Shown one piece after another: positions 11,310 through 19,820 of a stretch of DNA of 64,000 nucleotides. Origin of the DNA: Candidatus Dormiibacterota bacterium. Lineage in GTDB: Bacteria > Chloroflexota > Dormibacteria > Dormibacterales > Dormibacteraceae. The DNA lies in the NCBI GenBank assembly GCA_003139695.1, contig PLJM01000011.1, positions 124,001-188,000 on the forward strand, in the 5' to 3' direction. Each line of letters opens with the position of its first letter. Position 1 is the stretch's first letter. The notes beneath the pieces are model-generated. The model had not been told where the DNA came from, searched no databases, and saw nothing but the letters and a program-made list of their open reading frames with translations. Made by a program: the position numbers and the translations under genes.

Positions 11310-12775
11310 GCCTCCGACTCCGCGTCCTGGCCGCCGCCGCCGGCATCGTTGCCGTCAGCCTGCTGTTGAGCGGTGCTTTGACTTGGGTCCTGGTGCGCAA
11401 CCTCGAGGTGCAAACCGCGCAGGGACAGCTCGACGTTGCCATCCAGGCGAACGCTGTAGCCGTTCGCCACGAGGAATGCCGCACCGTACCGCGTGTCGCC
11501 ACCAACCAGGGTCCGGCAGGCTGCATCGGAGCGGGAGGGGTTGACGATCCGATCGACTTCCAGGACCGGCTGGCGGCCCTGGCGGCGACCCTGAGCGAGG
11601 GACGTTTGCTACTTCTGGACGGGCGCCGCGTGGTGGTCTGGGATAGTGGCAGCCCGAGCGCCGCAGGCCAGGTCATTGCTGTGCAGGTGGGCAGGCGGGT
11701 GGGGAACGTGGCCGAGGCTCAGCCGACGCTGGCAGGGCAGTCCTACCTGGCGGCGGCCGTCGCGCTGGCGCCCGCCCGCGACCCGCTGAATGCCGCTTTC
11801 CTGGTGGTTGCGCGGACTAGAGCGTCAGTGACCTCCGCCGCGGCCGGCGAGCTGGTTCCGCTCCTACTTGTCGCAGGAGGCGCCGCGCTGGTGGTGGCGA
11901 TCTTACTGGTCATCCTGGTGGGCCGCTCGCTGACGGAACCGCTGGTTCAGCTCGCGGCGGCGGCTGAGGACGTCGCTGCCGGCAACTACTCCCGCCGCGT
12001 GGGCATTCGGGGTGATGACGAGATCGGCATGCTGGGCGTGGCATTCGACCGGATGGCGGAGGCGGTGGAACGCGCGCGCAAGATCCAGCGTGACTTCCTC
12101 GCCAACCTGTCCCACGAGCTGAAAACCCCGCTGACGAGCCTGATCGGGTTCAGCCAGGCGCTGGTCGATGGCAGCCTCAAGAACGAGGCCGACCGGACGA
12201 GGGCGGCGGCGATAGTGCACGAGGAATCGGAGCGCGTGCTTCGCATGGCGCAGGAGCTGTTAGACCTCGCGCGGGTCGAGGCCGGGTCGATCGTGCTGAA
12301 CATCACCGCCGTCGACCTGGGTGGTCTGCTGCAGCAGGAGCTCGAGATCGTGCGGCGGCGTGCGGATGCTCGCGAGCTCGTCATCAACCTGGACGTGCCG
12401 CCGGGCATCCCGCCGATTGGAGCGGACCCGGAGCGTTTGCACCAGGTCCTCGATAACCTCCTGGACAACGCGGTCAAGTACGCGCCCGCCGGGTCCACCG
12501 TCAGCGTTGCGGTGAGCGTTGCGGGCAACGCCGTCGAAACCATCGTCTCCAACCCTGCAGGGACGCACAAGCCGGACCCGGAGAGGATGTTCGACCGGTT
12601 CTATCGCGCGGACCCCTCGAGGTCGGCGGCTGCGGGCGGGGTGGGGCTGGGCTTGGCGATTTCGCGCGAGCTGACGCTGGCGATGAACGGAAAGCTGTGG
12701 GCGGACTTCGATGGAGAAGGGAACCTGCGCCTTCATTTGACGCTACCGGCTGGGATACGACCAAAAACGCCCTAA
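11306..12775 (+). CDS. Sensor histidine kinase (HAMP, HisKA, HATPase)
   Basis: A membrane kinase for the adjacent response regulator. From the N-terminus: a first transmembrane helix (VLAAAAGIVAVSLLLSGAL), an extracellular sensor region of about 140 residues, a second helix (LVPLLLVAGGAALVVAILLVI), HAMP (SLTEPLVQLAAAAEDVAAG), HisKA with the phospho-histidine in FLANLSHELKTPLTSL, and an ATPase domain (N box DNLLDNAVKYAP; G box GVGLGLAIS). The natural N-terminus LSLRLRVLAAAAG starts at CTG 11306, which overlaps the regulator TGA as CTGA. The nearest standard start is GTG 11270, inside the upstream gene. About 489 residues. Confidence 0.92.
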   Translation: MSLRLRVLAAAAGIVAVSLLLSGALTWVLVRNLEVQTAQGQLDVAIQANAVAVRHEECRTVPRVATNQGPAGCIGAGGVDDPIDFQDRLAALAATLSEGRLLLLDGRRVVVWDSGSPSAAGQVIAVQVGRRVGNVAEAQPTLAGQSYLAAAVALAPARDPLNAAFLVVARTRASVTSAAAGELVPLLLVAGGAALVVAILLVILVGRSLTEPLVQLAAAAEDVAAGNYSRRVGIRGDDEIGMLGVAFDRMAEAVERARKIQRDFLANLSHELKTPLTSLIGFSQALVDGSLKNEADRTRAAAIVHEESERVLRMAQELLDLARVEAGSIVLNITAVDLGGLLQQELEIVRRRADARELVINLDVPPGIPPIGADPERLHQVLDNLLDNAVKYAPAGSTVSVAVSVAGNAVETIVSNPAGTHKPDPERMFDRFYRADPSRSAAAGGVGLGLAISRELTLAMNGKLWADFDGEGNLRLHLTLPAGIRPKTP

Positions 12776-12835
12776 AGGCGCTGCCAAAGGCCTGGGATGC
12801 GACCATCTGTGCCCAAATGGCCGGACGGTGCGGGG

Positions 12836-14236
12836 TTACGACCCAGGCGGCACCACCAGGGTTACCGGGTTTTCGAGCAGGCGCTTGACCTCGGCCATGA
12901 ACTGCGCCGCCGTCGCGCCGTAGAACACGCGGTGGTCGACGGTCAGCGTCATGCGCATCACCTTGCCCACCACCACCTTGCCGCCGTCCACGACTGCTGC
13001 GTCCCGGATCGCGCCGACCGCGAGGATTGCCGCCTCGGGCGGGTTGATGATCGCGGTGAACTCATCGACACCGAACATGCCGAGGTTCGAGACGGAGAAC
13101 GTCGCGCCGGTGAGGTCGCCCTCTGCGGGGCGGCCCGAGCGCGCGCGCTCGATCACCTGTCGCGACTCGATGGAGATCTGAACGATGTCCTTGGTGTCGG
13201 CGTCGTGCACGACAGGGACCAGGAGGCCCATGCCCTGTCTCGGCGCCACCGCGAGGCCGATGTTGACCGAGCGCTTGCGTTGGAACCGGCCTTCCACCCA
13301 TGACGTGTTGACCTCGGGGAATTTCCGCAGTGCCAGCGCGCACGCGCGCACCAGGAAGTCGGTCATCGTCACCTTCTCGGCGCCGGGAACTGAATCCTTG
13401 AGCTGCTGCCGCATGCTCACCGCCTGGTCGACCCTCGCCTCGACGGTGACCGTGAACTCGGGCACCGTCGACTTGGACTCGGCCATGCGGCGGGCGATCG
13501 TCGCCTGCATCCTTGTGGGCTCGACGACCTCGGTGTCGGGACCGTCTGGCCGCCTGGCCGGCGCAGCTGCCTGACGAGGCGCGCCGCCCTTGCCCTTCGC
13601 TGCGGCTTCGACGTCCTCTCTGATGATCCGGCCCTCGGGGCCGGTGCCCTTGATGCTCGCCAGATCGACGCCCAGCTGAGCGGCGAGGCGCTTCGCCAGT
13701 GGCGAGGCCTTGACGGCCGCACCGCTTGCCTCTCCATCGCTGTCTTGGGCCGGCGCCGCCTTCTCCTTGGGTGAGGGGGCTTCGGCCGTTTCCGCAGGCA
13801 GCACCTCGGCGGCCGGCGCCGCCTTCTCCTTGGGTGAGGGGGCGTCGGCGGTTTCCGCAGGCAGCACCTCGGCGGCCGGCGCCTCCTCCTCGGCAACCTC
13901 AGAGGTCGCCGTGTCATCGGCGGGAGCTTCGGCTACCGCGGGCTCGGCCTTGGCCTTCGGCTTCTCAGCCTTAGCTGCATCTGCCTTCGCGGGTTTGGCC
14001 TCGCTGGCCGCGCCGATCGTCGCAATCGGGGCGCCGATCTTGGCCGGCACGCCTTTCTCGACCTTGATCGAGAGCACGCCGTCGTCCTCAGCCTCGAGGT
14101 CGAAGGTCGCCTTGTCGGATTCGACCTCGGCGAGGACCTCGCCCTTGTGCACCTCGTCGCCATCCTTCTTCTTCCACTCGAGGACGGTGCCCTCTTCCAT
14201 CGTGTCCGACAGCTTCGGCATGTTGACGTCAGGCAT
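12836..14236 (-). CDS. pdhC: Dihydrolipoamide acetyltransferase, E2 of pyruvate dehydrogenase
   Basis: The core of a 2-oxoacid dehydrogenase complex. One lipoyl domain (residues 1-75; lipoyl Lys42 in SDKATFD), a long Ala/Pro/Glu-rich linker containing a 21-residue tandem repeat, a peripheral-subunit-binding domain (SPLAKRLAAQLGVDLASIKGTG), and the catalytic acyltransferase domain. The active-site motif reads DHRVFYG rather than the usual HRxxDG; a Tyr at this place also occurs in cyanobacterial/plastid E2 proteins as I recall them. ATG 14236 (MPDVNMPKLS) overlaps the end of the E1-beta gene. With E1-alpha, E1-beta and E3 it forms one operon. Pyruvate is the likeliest substrate; a branched-chain version is possible. 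Confidence 0.93.
   Translation of the reverse strand: MPDVNMPKLSDTMEEGTVLEWKKKDGDEVHKGEVLAEVESDKATFDLEAEDDGVLSIKVEKGVPAKIGAPIATIGAASEAKPAKADAAKAEKPKAKAEPAVAEAPADDTATSEVAEEEAPAAEVLPAETADAPSPKEKAAPAAEVLPAETAEAPSPKEKAAPAQDSDGEASGAAVKASPLAKRLAAQLGVDLASIKGTGPEGRIIREDVEAAAKGKGGAPRQAAAPARRPDGPDTEVVEPTRMQATIARRMAESKSTVPEFTVTVEARVDQAVSMRQQLKDSVPGAEKVTMTDFLVRACALALRKFPEVNTSWVEGRFQRKRSVNIGLAVAPRQGMGLLVPVVHDADTKDIVQISIESRQVIERARSGRPAEGDLTGATFSVSNLGMFGVDEFTAIINPPEAAILAVGAIRDAAVVDGGKVVVGKVMRMTLTVDHRVFYGATAAQFMAEVKRLLENPVTLVVPPGS
13748..13873 (-). repeat. 63-bp tandem repeat in the E2 linker
   Basis: Two adjacent 63-bp units (13748-13810 and 13811-13873) differ at only a few bases and are followed by the first 10 bp of a third unit. 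Each encodes 21 linker residues of the type AEVLPAETAEAPSPKEKAAPA. Being a multiple of three, copy-number change would only lengthen or shorten the flexible swinging-arm linker. Confidence 0.85.
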
Positions 14237-15221
14237 CTGTCTTCCTCCCAACGACTTTCCGGGCCATTCGCTTGATGTCCTCGCTGGTCGGGATCGAGGC
14301 CTTCTCGAGGGGCAGGCTGTAAGGCATCGGCACCTGCGCGCCGCCCAGGCGCCGGATCGGGGCGTCGAGGTAGTCGAAGCACCGCTCCTGAACGCCGGCC
14401 GCGATCTCCGCCGTGACGCCGTACGTTGCCCAACCCTCTTCGACCACCATGCAGCGTGTGGTGCGATTCACCGATTCGACGATCGGCGGCCAGTCGATGG
14501 GGCGGATCGAACGCAGGTCGATGACCTCGACGTCGATGTCCTCCTCCTCGAGCTGCTTGGCAGCCTCGTTCGCCAGCACCGCCATGCGCGATACCCCGAC
14601 GATCGTCAGGTCCGCGCCCTTGCGCCGGACAGCCGCCTGCCCGAGGGGAGTCGTGTAGTCGCCGTCGGGCACCATGCCTCGCACGTTGTAGAGGCTCATC
14701 GACTCGAGGAACATCACCGGGTTGTTGGTGCGGATCGCCGACTTCAACATCCCCTTCGCGTCCTCCGGCGTGGTCGGCGCAACGACCAGCAGGCCGGGGA
14801 TGAGGCCGTACAGGACCTCCAGGCTGTGCGAGTGCTGTGCTGACAGTTGGTGTCCCGCGCCGCCCGGCATCCGGATCACCAGAGGCACGTTCGCCTCGCC
14901 GCCGAACATGTAGCGGATCTTGGCGGCGTTGTTGACGATCTGGTCGTATGCGACGAGCGAAAAGTTGATCGTCATCATCTCGACCACTGGCCGCAGGCCG
15001 AGCATCGCCGAACCGATCGCCGTGCCGACGATCACCTCCTCCGCGATTGGCGCATCGACGACGCGCTCCGCCCCGAACTTGTCGAGGAGGCCGTCGGTCA
15101 CGCGGTACGCGCCGCCGAACTTGCCGATGTCCTCGCCGATCAGGTAGACGGTGTCGTCTCGCTCCATCTCCTCGCCCAGCGCCTCGCGGAGAGCGACGCG
15201 GTACAACTTTTCTTCAGGCAT
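14229..15221 (-). CDS. pdhB: Pyruvate dehydrogenase E1 component, beta subunit
   Basis: A 330-residue E1-beta subunit of the thiamine-diphosphate-dependent decarboxylase. Recognisable stretches are REALGEEMERDDTVYLIGEDIGKFGGAYRVTDGL, ERVVDAPIAEEVIVGTAIG, the glycine-rich MPGGAGHQLSAQHSHSLE and VEEGWATYG. The ATG at 15221 shares bases with the alpha-subunit TGA, giving coupled 1:1 synthesis as expected for an alpha2-beta2 heterotetramer. A longer open frame upstream lies inside the alpha gene and was discarded. Confidence 0.95.
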   Translation of the reverse strand: MPEEKLYRVALREALGEEMERDDTVYLIGEDIGKFGGAYRVTDGLLDKFGAERVVDAPIAEEVIVGTAIGSAMLGLRPVVEMMTINFSLVAYDQIVNNAAKIRYMFGGEANVPLVIRMPGGAGHQLSAQHSHSLEVLYGLIPGLLVVAPTTPEDAKGMLKSAIRTNNPVMFLESMSLYNVRGMVPDGDYTTPLGQAAVRRKGADLTIVGVSRMAVLANEAAKQLEEEDIDVEVIDLRSIRPIDWPPIVESVNRTTRCMVVEEGWATYGVTAEIAAGVQERCFDYLDAPIRRLGGAQVPMPYSLPLEKASIPTSEDIKRMARKVVGRKTDA

Positions 15222-16294
15222 CAGAGAGGATCTCCGTGGAGCTCCGGGCGCTCCTCCCACTCGTCGGCGTACACGTACTTGTAGAGGTCTGCGACCTTCG
15301 GCTCCGGACTCTCGTCCGCGTACTTGATGATGTCCTGGACCTCGGCGTCCACTTCCATGCGGACCTTCTTGAAGTACTCCTCGTCGGCCAGCTTTGCTTT
15401 TTCCAGTTCGTGCTCGAACGCGACGATCGGGTCGGCCTTGCGGAACTTCTCCTTGTCCTCGGTCGAGCGGTACTTGTCGGGGTCGACGACGGAGTGGCCC
15501 TTGAAGCGGTAGCACAGGGCCTCGATGAAGCGCGGCTCGGAGTCGGCCCGCGTCTTCTCGACGATCTCGCTCGTCTTGAGCAGCACCTCGCGCACGTTCA
15601 TACCGTCGATCTGGATCGACTCCATGTCGTACGCGCACGCCTTCTTGTAGATGTCCGCGACCGCGGAGGCGGCCTCGACCGGGGTGCCCATGCCGTACCT
15701 GTTGTTCACGCAGAACCAGACCACGGGCAGCTTGAAGACCTTGGAGAAGTTGAGGGACTCGTGGAAGGCGCCGATGTTCGTGGCGCCGTCGCCGAACATG
15801 CAGAAGACGACGTCCTTCTCCTTCTTATATCGGACCGCCCAGCCGCCTCCAGTGGCCAGGGGGAGGTGGCCGCCGACAATGCCGTAGCCGCCCATGAAGC
15901 GGAGGTCGGAGTCGAACATGTGCATCGAGCCGCCGCGGCCGTGCGAGGTGCCGTTCTCCTTGCCGAAGAGCTCCGCCATCACGGCCTTGGGGTCGATGCC
16001 GCGGGCGATCGCGTGGCCGTGCTCGCGGTAGCTCGTGAAGATGTAGTCGGTCAGCTGGAGGGGCAGGATGCCGCCGACCACTGTCGCCTCCTCGCCGATA
16101 TTGAGGTGGCAGTAGCCGCCGATCTTCGCCTTGGTGTACTGCTCCTGAGTTCGCTCCTCGAAGCGTCGGATGAACTGCATCTGGCGGTGGAGCTTGAGGA
16201 GGAAGTCTCGATTCTCCTTCGTGAGCTCGAGCATTTTGGGCGTGATCTTGGTGGGGTGTGGGGGAGCGGTTGGGGGTTTGACCGAAGCGACCAT
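15221..16294 (-). CDS. pdhA: Pyruvate dehydrogenase E1 component, alpha subunit
   Basis: A 357-residue E1-alpha subunit that binds thiamine diphosphate. The ThDP motif GDGATNIGAFHESLNFSKVFKLPVVWFCVNN runs from GDG to NN; HGRGGSMHMFD and the phosphorylation-loop-like YRFKGHSVVDPDKYRS are also typical. It opens with a short Pro-rich segment before the first helix (MLELTKENRDFLLKLHRQM). Transcribed after lpdA and before pdhB. The family also includes branched-chain 2-oxoacid and acetoin dehydrogenases; the single complete set here makes pyruvate most likely. Confidence 0.94.
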   Translation of the reverse strand: MVASVKPPTAPPHPTKITPKMLELTKENRDFLLKLHRQMQFIRRFEERTQEQYTKAKIGGYCHLNIGEEATVVGGILPLQLTDYIFTSYREHGHAIARGIDPKAVMAELFGKENGTSHGRGGSMHMFDSDLRFMGGYGIVGGHLPLATGGGWAVRYKKEKDVVFCMFGDGATNIGAFHESLNFSKVFKLPVVWFCVNNRYGMGTPVEAASAVADIYKKACAYDMESIQIDGMNVREVLLKTSEIVEKTRADSEPRFIEALCYRFKGHSVVDPDKYRSTEDKEKFRKADPIVAFEHELEKAKLADEEYFKKVRMEVDAEVQDIIKYADESPEPKVADLYKYVYADEWEERPELHGDPL

Positions 16295-16355
16295 CTGCTT
16301 CTCACGATTCTGAACGGGTGCAGCTTTCGAGGTAGCGGCGACCGCCGCTGACGTC

Positions 16356-17909
16356 TCAGTGGCTGGATTGTCCTCCCCGCTTCCGGGGGCTGCGTCCTCC
16401 CCGCTTGGCGGGGCTGGTTTTGTCCTCCCCGCTTCCGGGGGCTGCGTCCTCCCCGCTTGCCGGGGAGGTGGCCGGAACGGCCGGAGGGGGCGTGGTGCCG
16501 GTACGACGGTTCGGAATGTGGATTGCCCGACCCTGCGCTGCCAGCGCCGCTTCCATCAGCGACTCGGGGAGCGTGGGGTGCGCGTGGATCGTCAGGTCGA
16601 GCTGCTCCATGGTGAGCTCGTTCTGGATGGCCAGCGTCGCCTCCGCTATGAGGTCCGTGGCGCGCGGCCCGATGATGTGCGCCCCTAGGATCTTGCCCGA
16701 GCCCGCCTCCGCGATGACCTTGACGAAACCCTCCGACTGCCCAAGCGTCAGCGCCCGGCCTGAGGCTGCGAACGGGAACCTGCCGATCTTGACGTCGAGC
16801 CCTTTCTCCTTCGCGTCCTTCTCGCCGAGACCGACGTGCGCGATCTCGGGGTCGGTATAGATGCAGTTGGGCGCGGCGTGGTAATCGGGTGCCCGGAGTG
16901 TCTGTGGGGGGGACGCCCCCCCCCCGGTGCCCGCGATGTTCTCCACCGCGCAGATGCCCTCGTACGACGCGATGTGCGCCAGCATGATGCCCCCGATAAC
17001 GTCGCCGATCGCCCACACGCCCTGCGCCGTGGTTCGCAGGTGCCCATCGATGACGACGCGGCCGCGCTCCAACTTCACGCCGGCCTCCTCAGCGCCGAGG
17101 CCCTCTGTATAAGGAGAGCGACCGACGGCCAGCAGGACCTGGTCGGCATCGACCGTGCCGCCTTCGCCGCCCTCGGCGAAGCGCACCTGCAGGCCGCCCT
17201 TGGCCTTGACGACCTCGGCGACCTTGCTGTTGGTGTGAATCGCGCCGCCGATTCCGGCGAGGTGCTTCGTGTAGACGGTGACGAGGTCCGCGTCGACCAT
17301 CGGCAGTATCTGCGGCAGCATCTCCAGCACGGTGACCTTGCTGCCCAGCGCGGCGAACATCGCGGCGAACTCCATGCCGACGACGCCTCCGCCGATGATC
17401 GCGAGCCGCTTCGGCACGTCCTTCAGCTCGAGGATCTGGTCAGAGTCGATGGTGAGCTCGGCGCCCTTGAGCGGGATGCGTGAGATGGCTGAGCCGGTGG
17501 CGATCACGATGTCCTTCGCAGTGATGACGTTGTTGCCGACCTTCACGGTCCCATTCCCGCCGAGCCGTCCAGCGCCGCGAAAGGTGGTGACGCCGCCCGC
17601 TTTCAGCAGGCCCTCGACGCCTTTCACGAGCTGGTCGACGACCGCGGTCTTTCTTTTCTGAGCGACCGCCCAGTCGAAGGTGAGGGAGTTGCTCACGAGG
17701 CCGAACTCGGCGCCACCCTTGGCCAGGCTGTACAGCTCGGACGACTGCAGCAGTGCCTTGGTCGGGATGCAGCCGCGCACCAGGCAGGTGCCGCCCATGC
17801 GGTCCTTTTCGATGATCGCCGTCTTGGCGCCAAGCTGGGCGGCCCGAAGAGCGGCGACGTAGCCGCCCGGCCCGCCACCCACGATCACGACATCAAACGA
17901 GTCAGCCAT
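16356..17909 (-). CDS. lpdA: Dihydrolipoamide dehydrogenase (E3)
   Basis: The flavoprotein that reoxidises lipoyl groups with NAD. The FAD-binding motif is VVIVGGGPGGYVAALRAAQLG, the redox disulfide is Cys42-Cys47 (GGTCLVRGCIPTK), the NAD-binding motif is IIGGGVVGMEFA, and the catalytic His-Glu pair lies in TIHAHPTLPES. The usual enzyme ends near IHIPNRR; here about 45 more Pro/Gly/Ser/Lys-rich residues follow, encoded by tandem copies of a GC-rich palindromic element (16371-16490). That tail is probably dispensable. It is the first gene of the PDH set; ATG 17909 has an AAGGA Shine-Dalgarno just upstream. Confidence 0.95.
   Translation of the reverse strand: MADSFDVVIVGGGPGGYVAALRAAQLGAKTAIIEKDRMGGTCLVRGCIPTKALLQSSELYSLAKGGAEFGLVSNSLTFDWAVAQKRKTAVVDQLVKGVEGLLKAGGVTTFRGAGRLGGNGTVKVGNNVITAKDIVIATGSAISRIPLKGAELTIDSDQILELKDVPKRLAIIGGGVVGMEFAAMFAALGSKVTVLEMLPQILPMVDADLVTVYTKHLAGIGGAIHTNSKVAEVVKAKGGLQVRFAEGGEGGTVDADQVLLAVGRSPYTEGLGAEEAGVKLERGRVVIDGHLRTTAQGVWAIGDVIGGIMLAHIASYEGICAVENIAGTGGGASPPQTLRAPDYHAAPNCIYTDPEIAHVGLGEKDAKEKGLDVKIGRFPFAASGRALTLGQSEGFVKVIAEAGSGKILGAHIIGPRATDLIAEATLAIQNELTMEQLDLTIHAHPTLPESLMEAALAAQGRAIHIPNRRTGTTPPPAVPATSPASGEDAAPGSGEDKTSPAKRGGRSPRKRGGQSSH
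16371..16490. repeat. Array of GC-rich palindromic elements in the lpdA 3' end
   Basis: Four head-to-tail units each begin TCCTCCCCGCTT (at 16371, 16395, 16423, 16447). The first three are truncated after the first hairpin arm; the fourth is a full 44-bp unit (16447-16490) with two hairpins, CCTCCCCG/CGGGGAGG and GGCCG/CGGCC. A second full copy sits at 19745-19788. The array is translated as the lpdA C-terminal tail. Confidence 0.85.
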
Positions 17910-17960
17910 ATAGGTTCCTTCTATACGAGATATCAGCGTTGATTATGCCGACAGCTTCGG

Positions 17961-19724
17961 TTAAGGCGCGTGGCGACCGCCGTTTGGAACGTAGCGGTTG
18001 ACGATCGGCATGCGCCGGTCGCGGCCGAAAGCGCGTGGCGTGATCTTGACGCCAGGGGGGTACTGCCGGCGCTTGTACTCGCTGCGGTCGACAAGCTGGA
18101 TGACACGGGCCACGATCTCCGGCCGGTTGCCCGCCGCCACGAGCTCTTCCGGCCCGAGGTCCTGCTCGACGTAGCCACGGAGGATGGGGTCGAGCTCGTC
18201 ATAAGGAGGCAGGCTGTCCGAGTCCTTCTGGTCGGGCTTGAGCTCGGCGGTCGGTGGCTTGGTGATGACTCTTTCTGGGATTGGTTGCAGTGCGCCCTGC
18301 GCGCGCCCGGCCCGGCTGATCGAGTTCCGGTAGTGGCACAGCTCGTAGACCATCGTTTTGGTGATGTCCTTGAGGACGGCAAAGCCTCCGGCCATATCGC
18401 CGTACAGGGTGCCATAGCCCGTGGCGAGCTCGGACTTGTTGCCGGTGGTCAACACGATGTAGCCGAACTTGTTCGACAGCGCGTGCAGGATCGTGCTGCG
18501 GATTCGCGGCTGGATGTTCTCTTCCGCCACACCCGGCCTGGTGCCGCGAAACGCGCCGGCGAGGATCTCCTCAAACGCCTTGTGCGCCGGCTCGATTGGG
18601 AAATCGAGGAGCTGGATCCCGAGGGCTTCGGCCACGAGGCCCGCGTCCTCGAGGCTCTCGGGTGAGGTGAATCGCGACGGCATGCGCACCCCGATCACGT
18701 TCTCAGGGCCGAGAGCGTCGGAGGCGATGGCCGCGGTGAGGGCCGAGTCGACGCCGCCGGAGAGCCCGATCACCACCTTCTTGAAGTCCTGCTTGCTGAC
18801 GTAGTCATGGGTGCCGAGGACGACCGCGGCGTACACCTCGGCGGTTCCTTCGAGCGGGTGGACCGCAGTGGGTGAGAGGCGTGGCTTCTCCTGGCCCGCA
18901 AGGGCTTTCAGGTCGATCTCCGTCACGAGGAGCTCGAGCCTCTCAGCGCCCTCAGCCTCGCGGCGGATGCTTTCGTGCGGCCTGTGGAATGGGACCGTGC
19001 CGAGGTCGACGTCAGCGACCAGCAGGTGCTCCTGGAACGACGGGGCGCGAGCGATCACCTCGCCGGTCGGTCCGAAGATCGCGCTGTTGCCGTCGAAGAC
19101 GAGCTCGTCCTGCCCGCCTACGGTGTTCACCCAGGCGATGTAGGCGCCGTAGTCCGCGGCGCGCCCAGCGATCATCTCCTCGCGCGTGACGCGCTTGCCC
19201 TCGTGATATGGCGAGCCGTTGATGTTGAGCAGCAGCTCGGCGCCGTGCTGTGCCTCCCAGGCCATGGGGCCCGCGGGGTACCAGCAGTCCTCACACACCG
19301 ACACGCCGATGCGCACTCCGCCCAGCTCGAAGATTGGGCAGCGGTGGCCGGGCGTGAAGTAGCGCTGCTCGTCGAATACGCCGTAGTTGGGAAGGAACAC
19401 CTTGTGATAGACGGCCTTGAGCTCGCCGTCGTGGATGAAAGCCGCGGCGTTGAAAAGGTCGCCCTCCTCGTCGACGAAGCCGACCACGGCGGAGATGCCT
19501 TTGGTCGCCTCGACCACCACGTTGAGCTGCCTCAGGTTGTCGCGGACGAAGGCGGGCTTGAGGACGAGGTCCTCGGGCGGGTAGCCGGTTAGCGCCAGCT
19601 CGGGGAACAGCACGATGTCGGCCCCCTGGTCGCGGGCGCGCCCGATCCACTCGACGATGAGACGCGAGTTACCCCAGAGGTCGCCGACGATGGGGTTGAT
19701 CTGACCCAGCGCAATGCGTACCAC
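17961..19724 (-). CDS. nadE: Glutamine-dependent NAD+ synthetase
   Basis: Makes NAD from deamido-NAD with glutamine as ammonia source. The N-terminal nitrilase-type amidase (residues about 1-260) shows the catalytic Glu in LFPELALTGYPPEDL, Lys in YHKVFLPNYGVF and Cys in SVCEDCWYP. The synthetase domain has the ATP-pyrophosphatase P-loop GLSGGVDSALTAAI and later NKSELATGYGTLYGDMAGGF. About 587 residues, normal for the two-domain form. GTG 19724 (MVRIALGQINPIVGD) is the best start; the open frame upstream encodes the intergenic repeat. It lies 51 bp upstream of lpdA and may be co-transcribed with it. Confidence 0.95.
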   Translation of the reverse strand: MVRIALGQINPIVGDLWGNSRLIVEWIGRARDQGADIVLFPELALTGYPPEDLVLKPAFVRDNLRQLNVVVEATKGISAVVGFVDEEGDLFNAAAFIHDGELKAVYHKVFLPNYGVFDEQRYFTPGHRCPIFELGGVRIGVSVCEDCWYPAGPMAWEAQHGAELLLNINGSPYHEGKRVTREEMIAGRAADYGAYIAWVNTVGGQDELVFDGNSAIFGPTGEVIARAPSFQEHLLVADVDLGTVPFHRPHESIRREAEGAERLELLVTEIDLKALAGQEKPRLSPTAVHPLEGTAEVYAAVVLGTHDYVSKQDFKKVVIGLSGGVDSALTAAIASDALGPENVIGVRMPSRFTSPESLEDAGLVAEALGIQLLDFPIEPAHKAFEEILAGAFRGTRPGVAEENIQPRIRSTILHALSNKFGYIVLTTGNKSELATGYGTLYGDMAGGFAVLKDITKTMVYELCHYRNSISRAGRAQGALQPIPERVITKPPTAELKPDQKDSDSLPPYDELDPILRGYVEQDLGPEELVAAGNRPEIVARVIQLVDRSEYKRRQYPPGVKITPRAFGRDRRMPIVNRYVPNGGRHAP

Positions 19725-19744
19725 CCTGTCCACGAAGCTAATTG

Positions 19745-19788
19745 TCCTCCCCGCTTGCCGGGGAGGTGGCCCGCAGGGCCGGAGGGGG
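19745..19788. repeat. Full-length 44-bp double-hairpin element
   Basis: Same length and sequence as the unit at 16447-16490 except three positions in the second hairpin. There a G-C stem pair has become C-G (GGCCG/CGGCC versus GGCCC/GGGCC), a compensatory change. It lies between the divergent nadE and pyrF genes, outside any coding region. Confidence 0.8.
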
Positions 19789-19820
19789 TGTTCAGGCCTG
19801 CACCCAACTACGATTGGCCG

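Noticed and set aside
13710-16351. Long plus-strand open frames opposite the pyruvate dehydrogenase genes
   Set aside because: They mirror E1/E2 coding sequence in a GC-rich genome, are full of low-complexity Arg/Ala or Asp/His runs, and show no domain.
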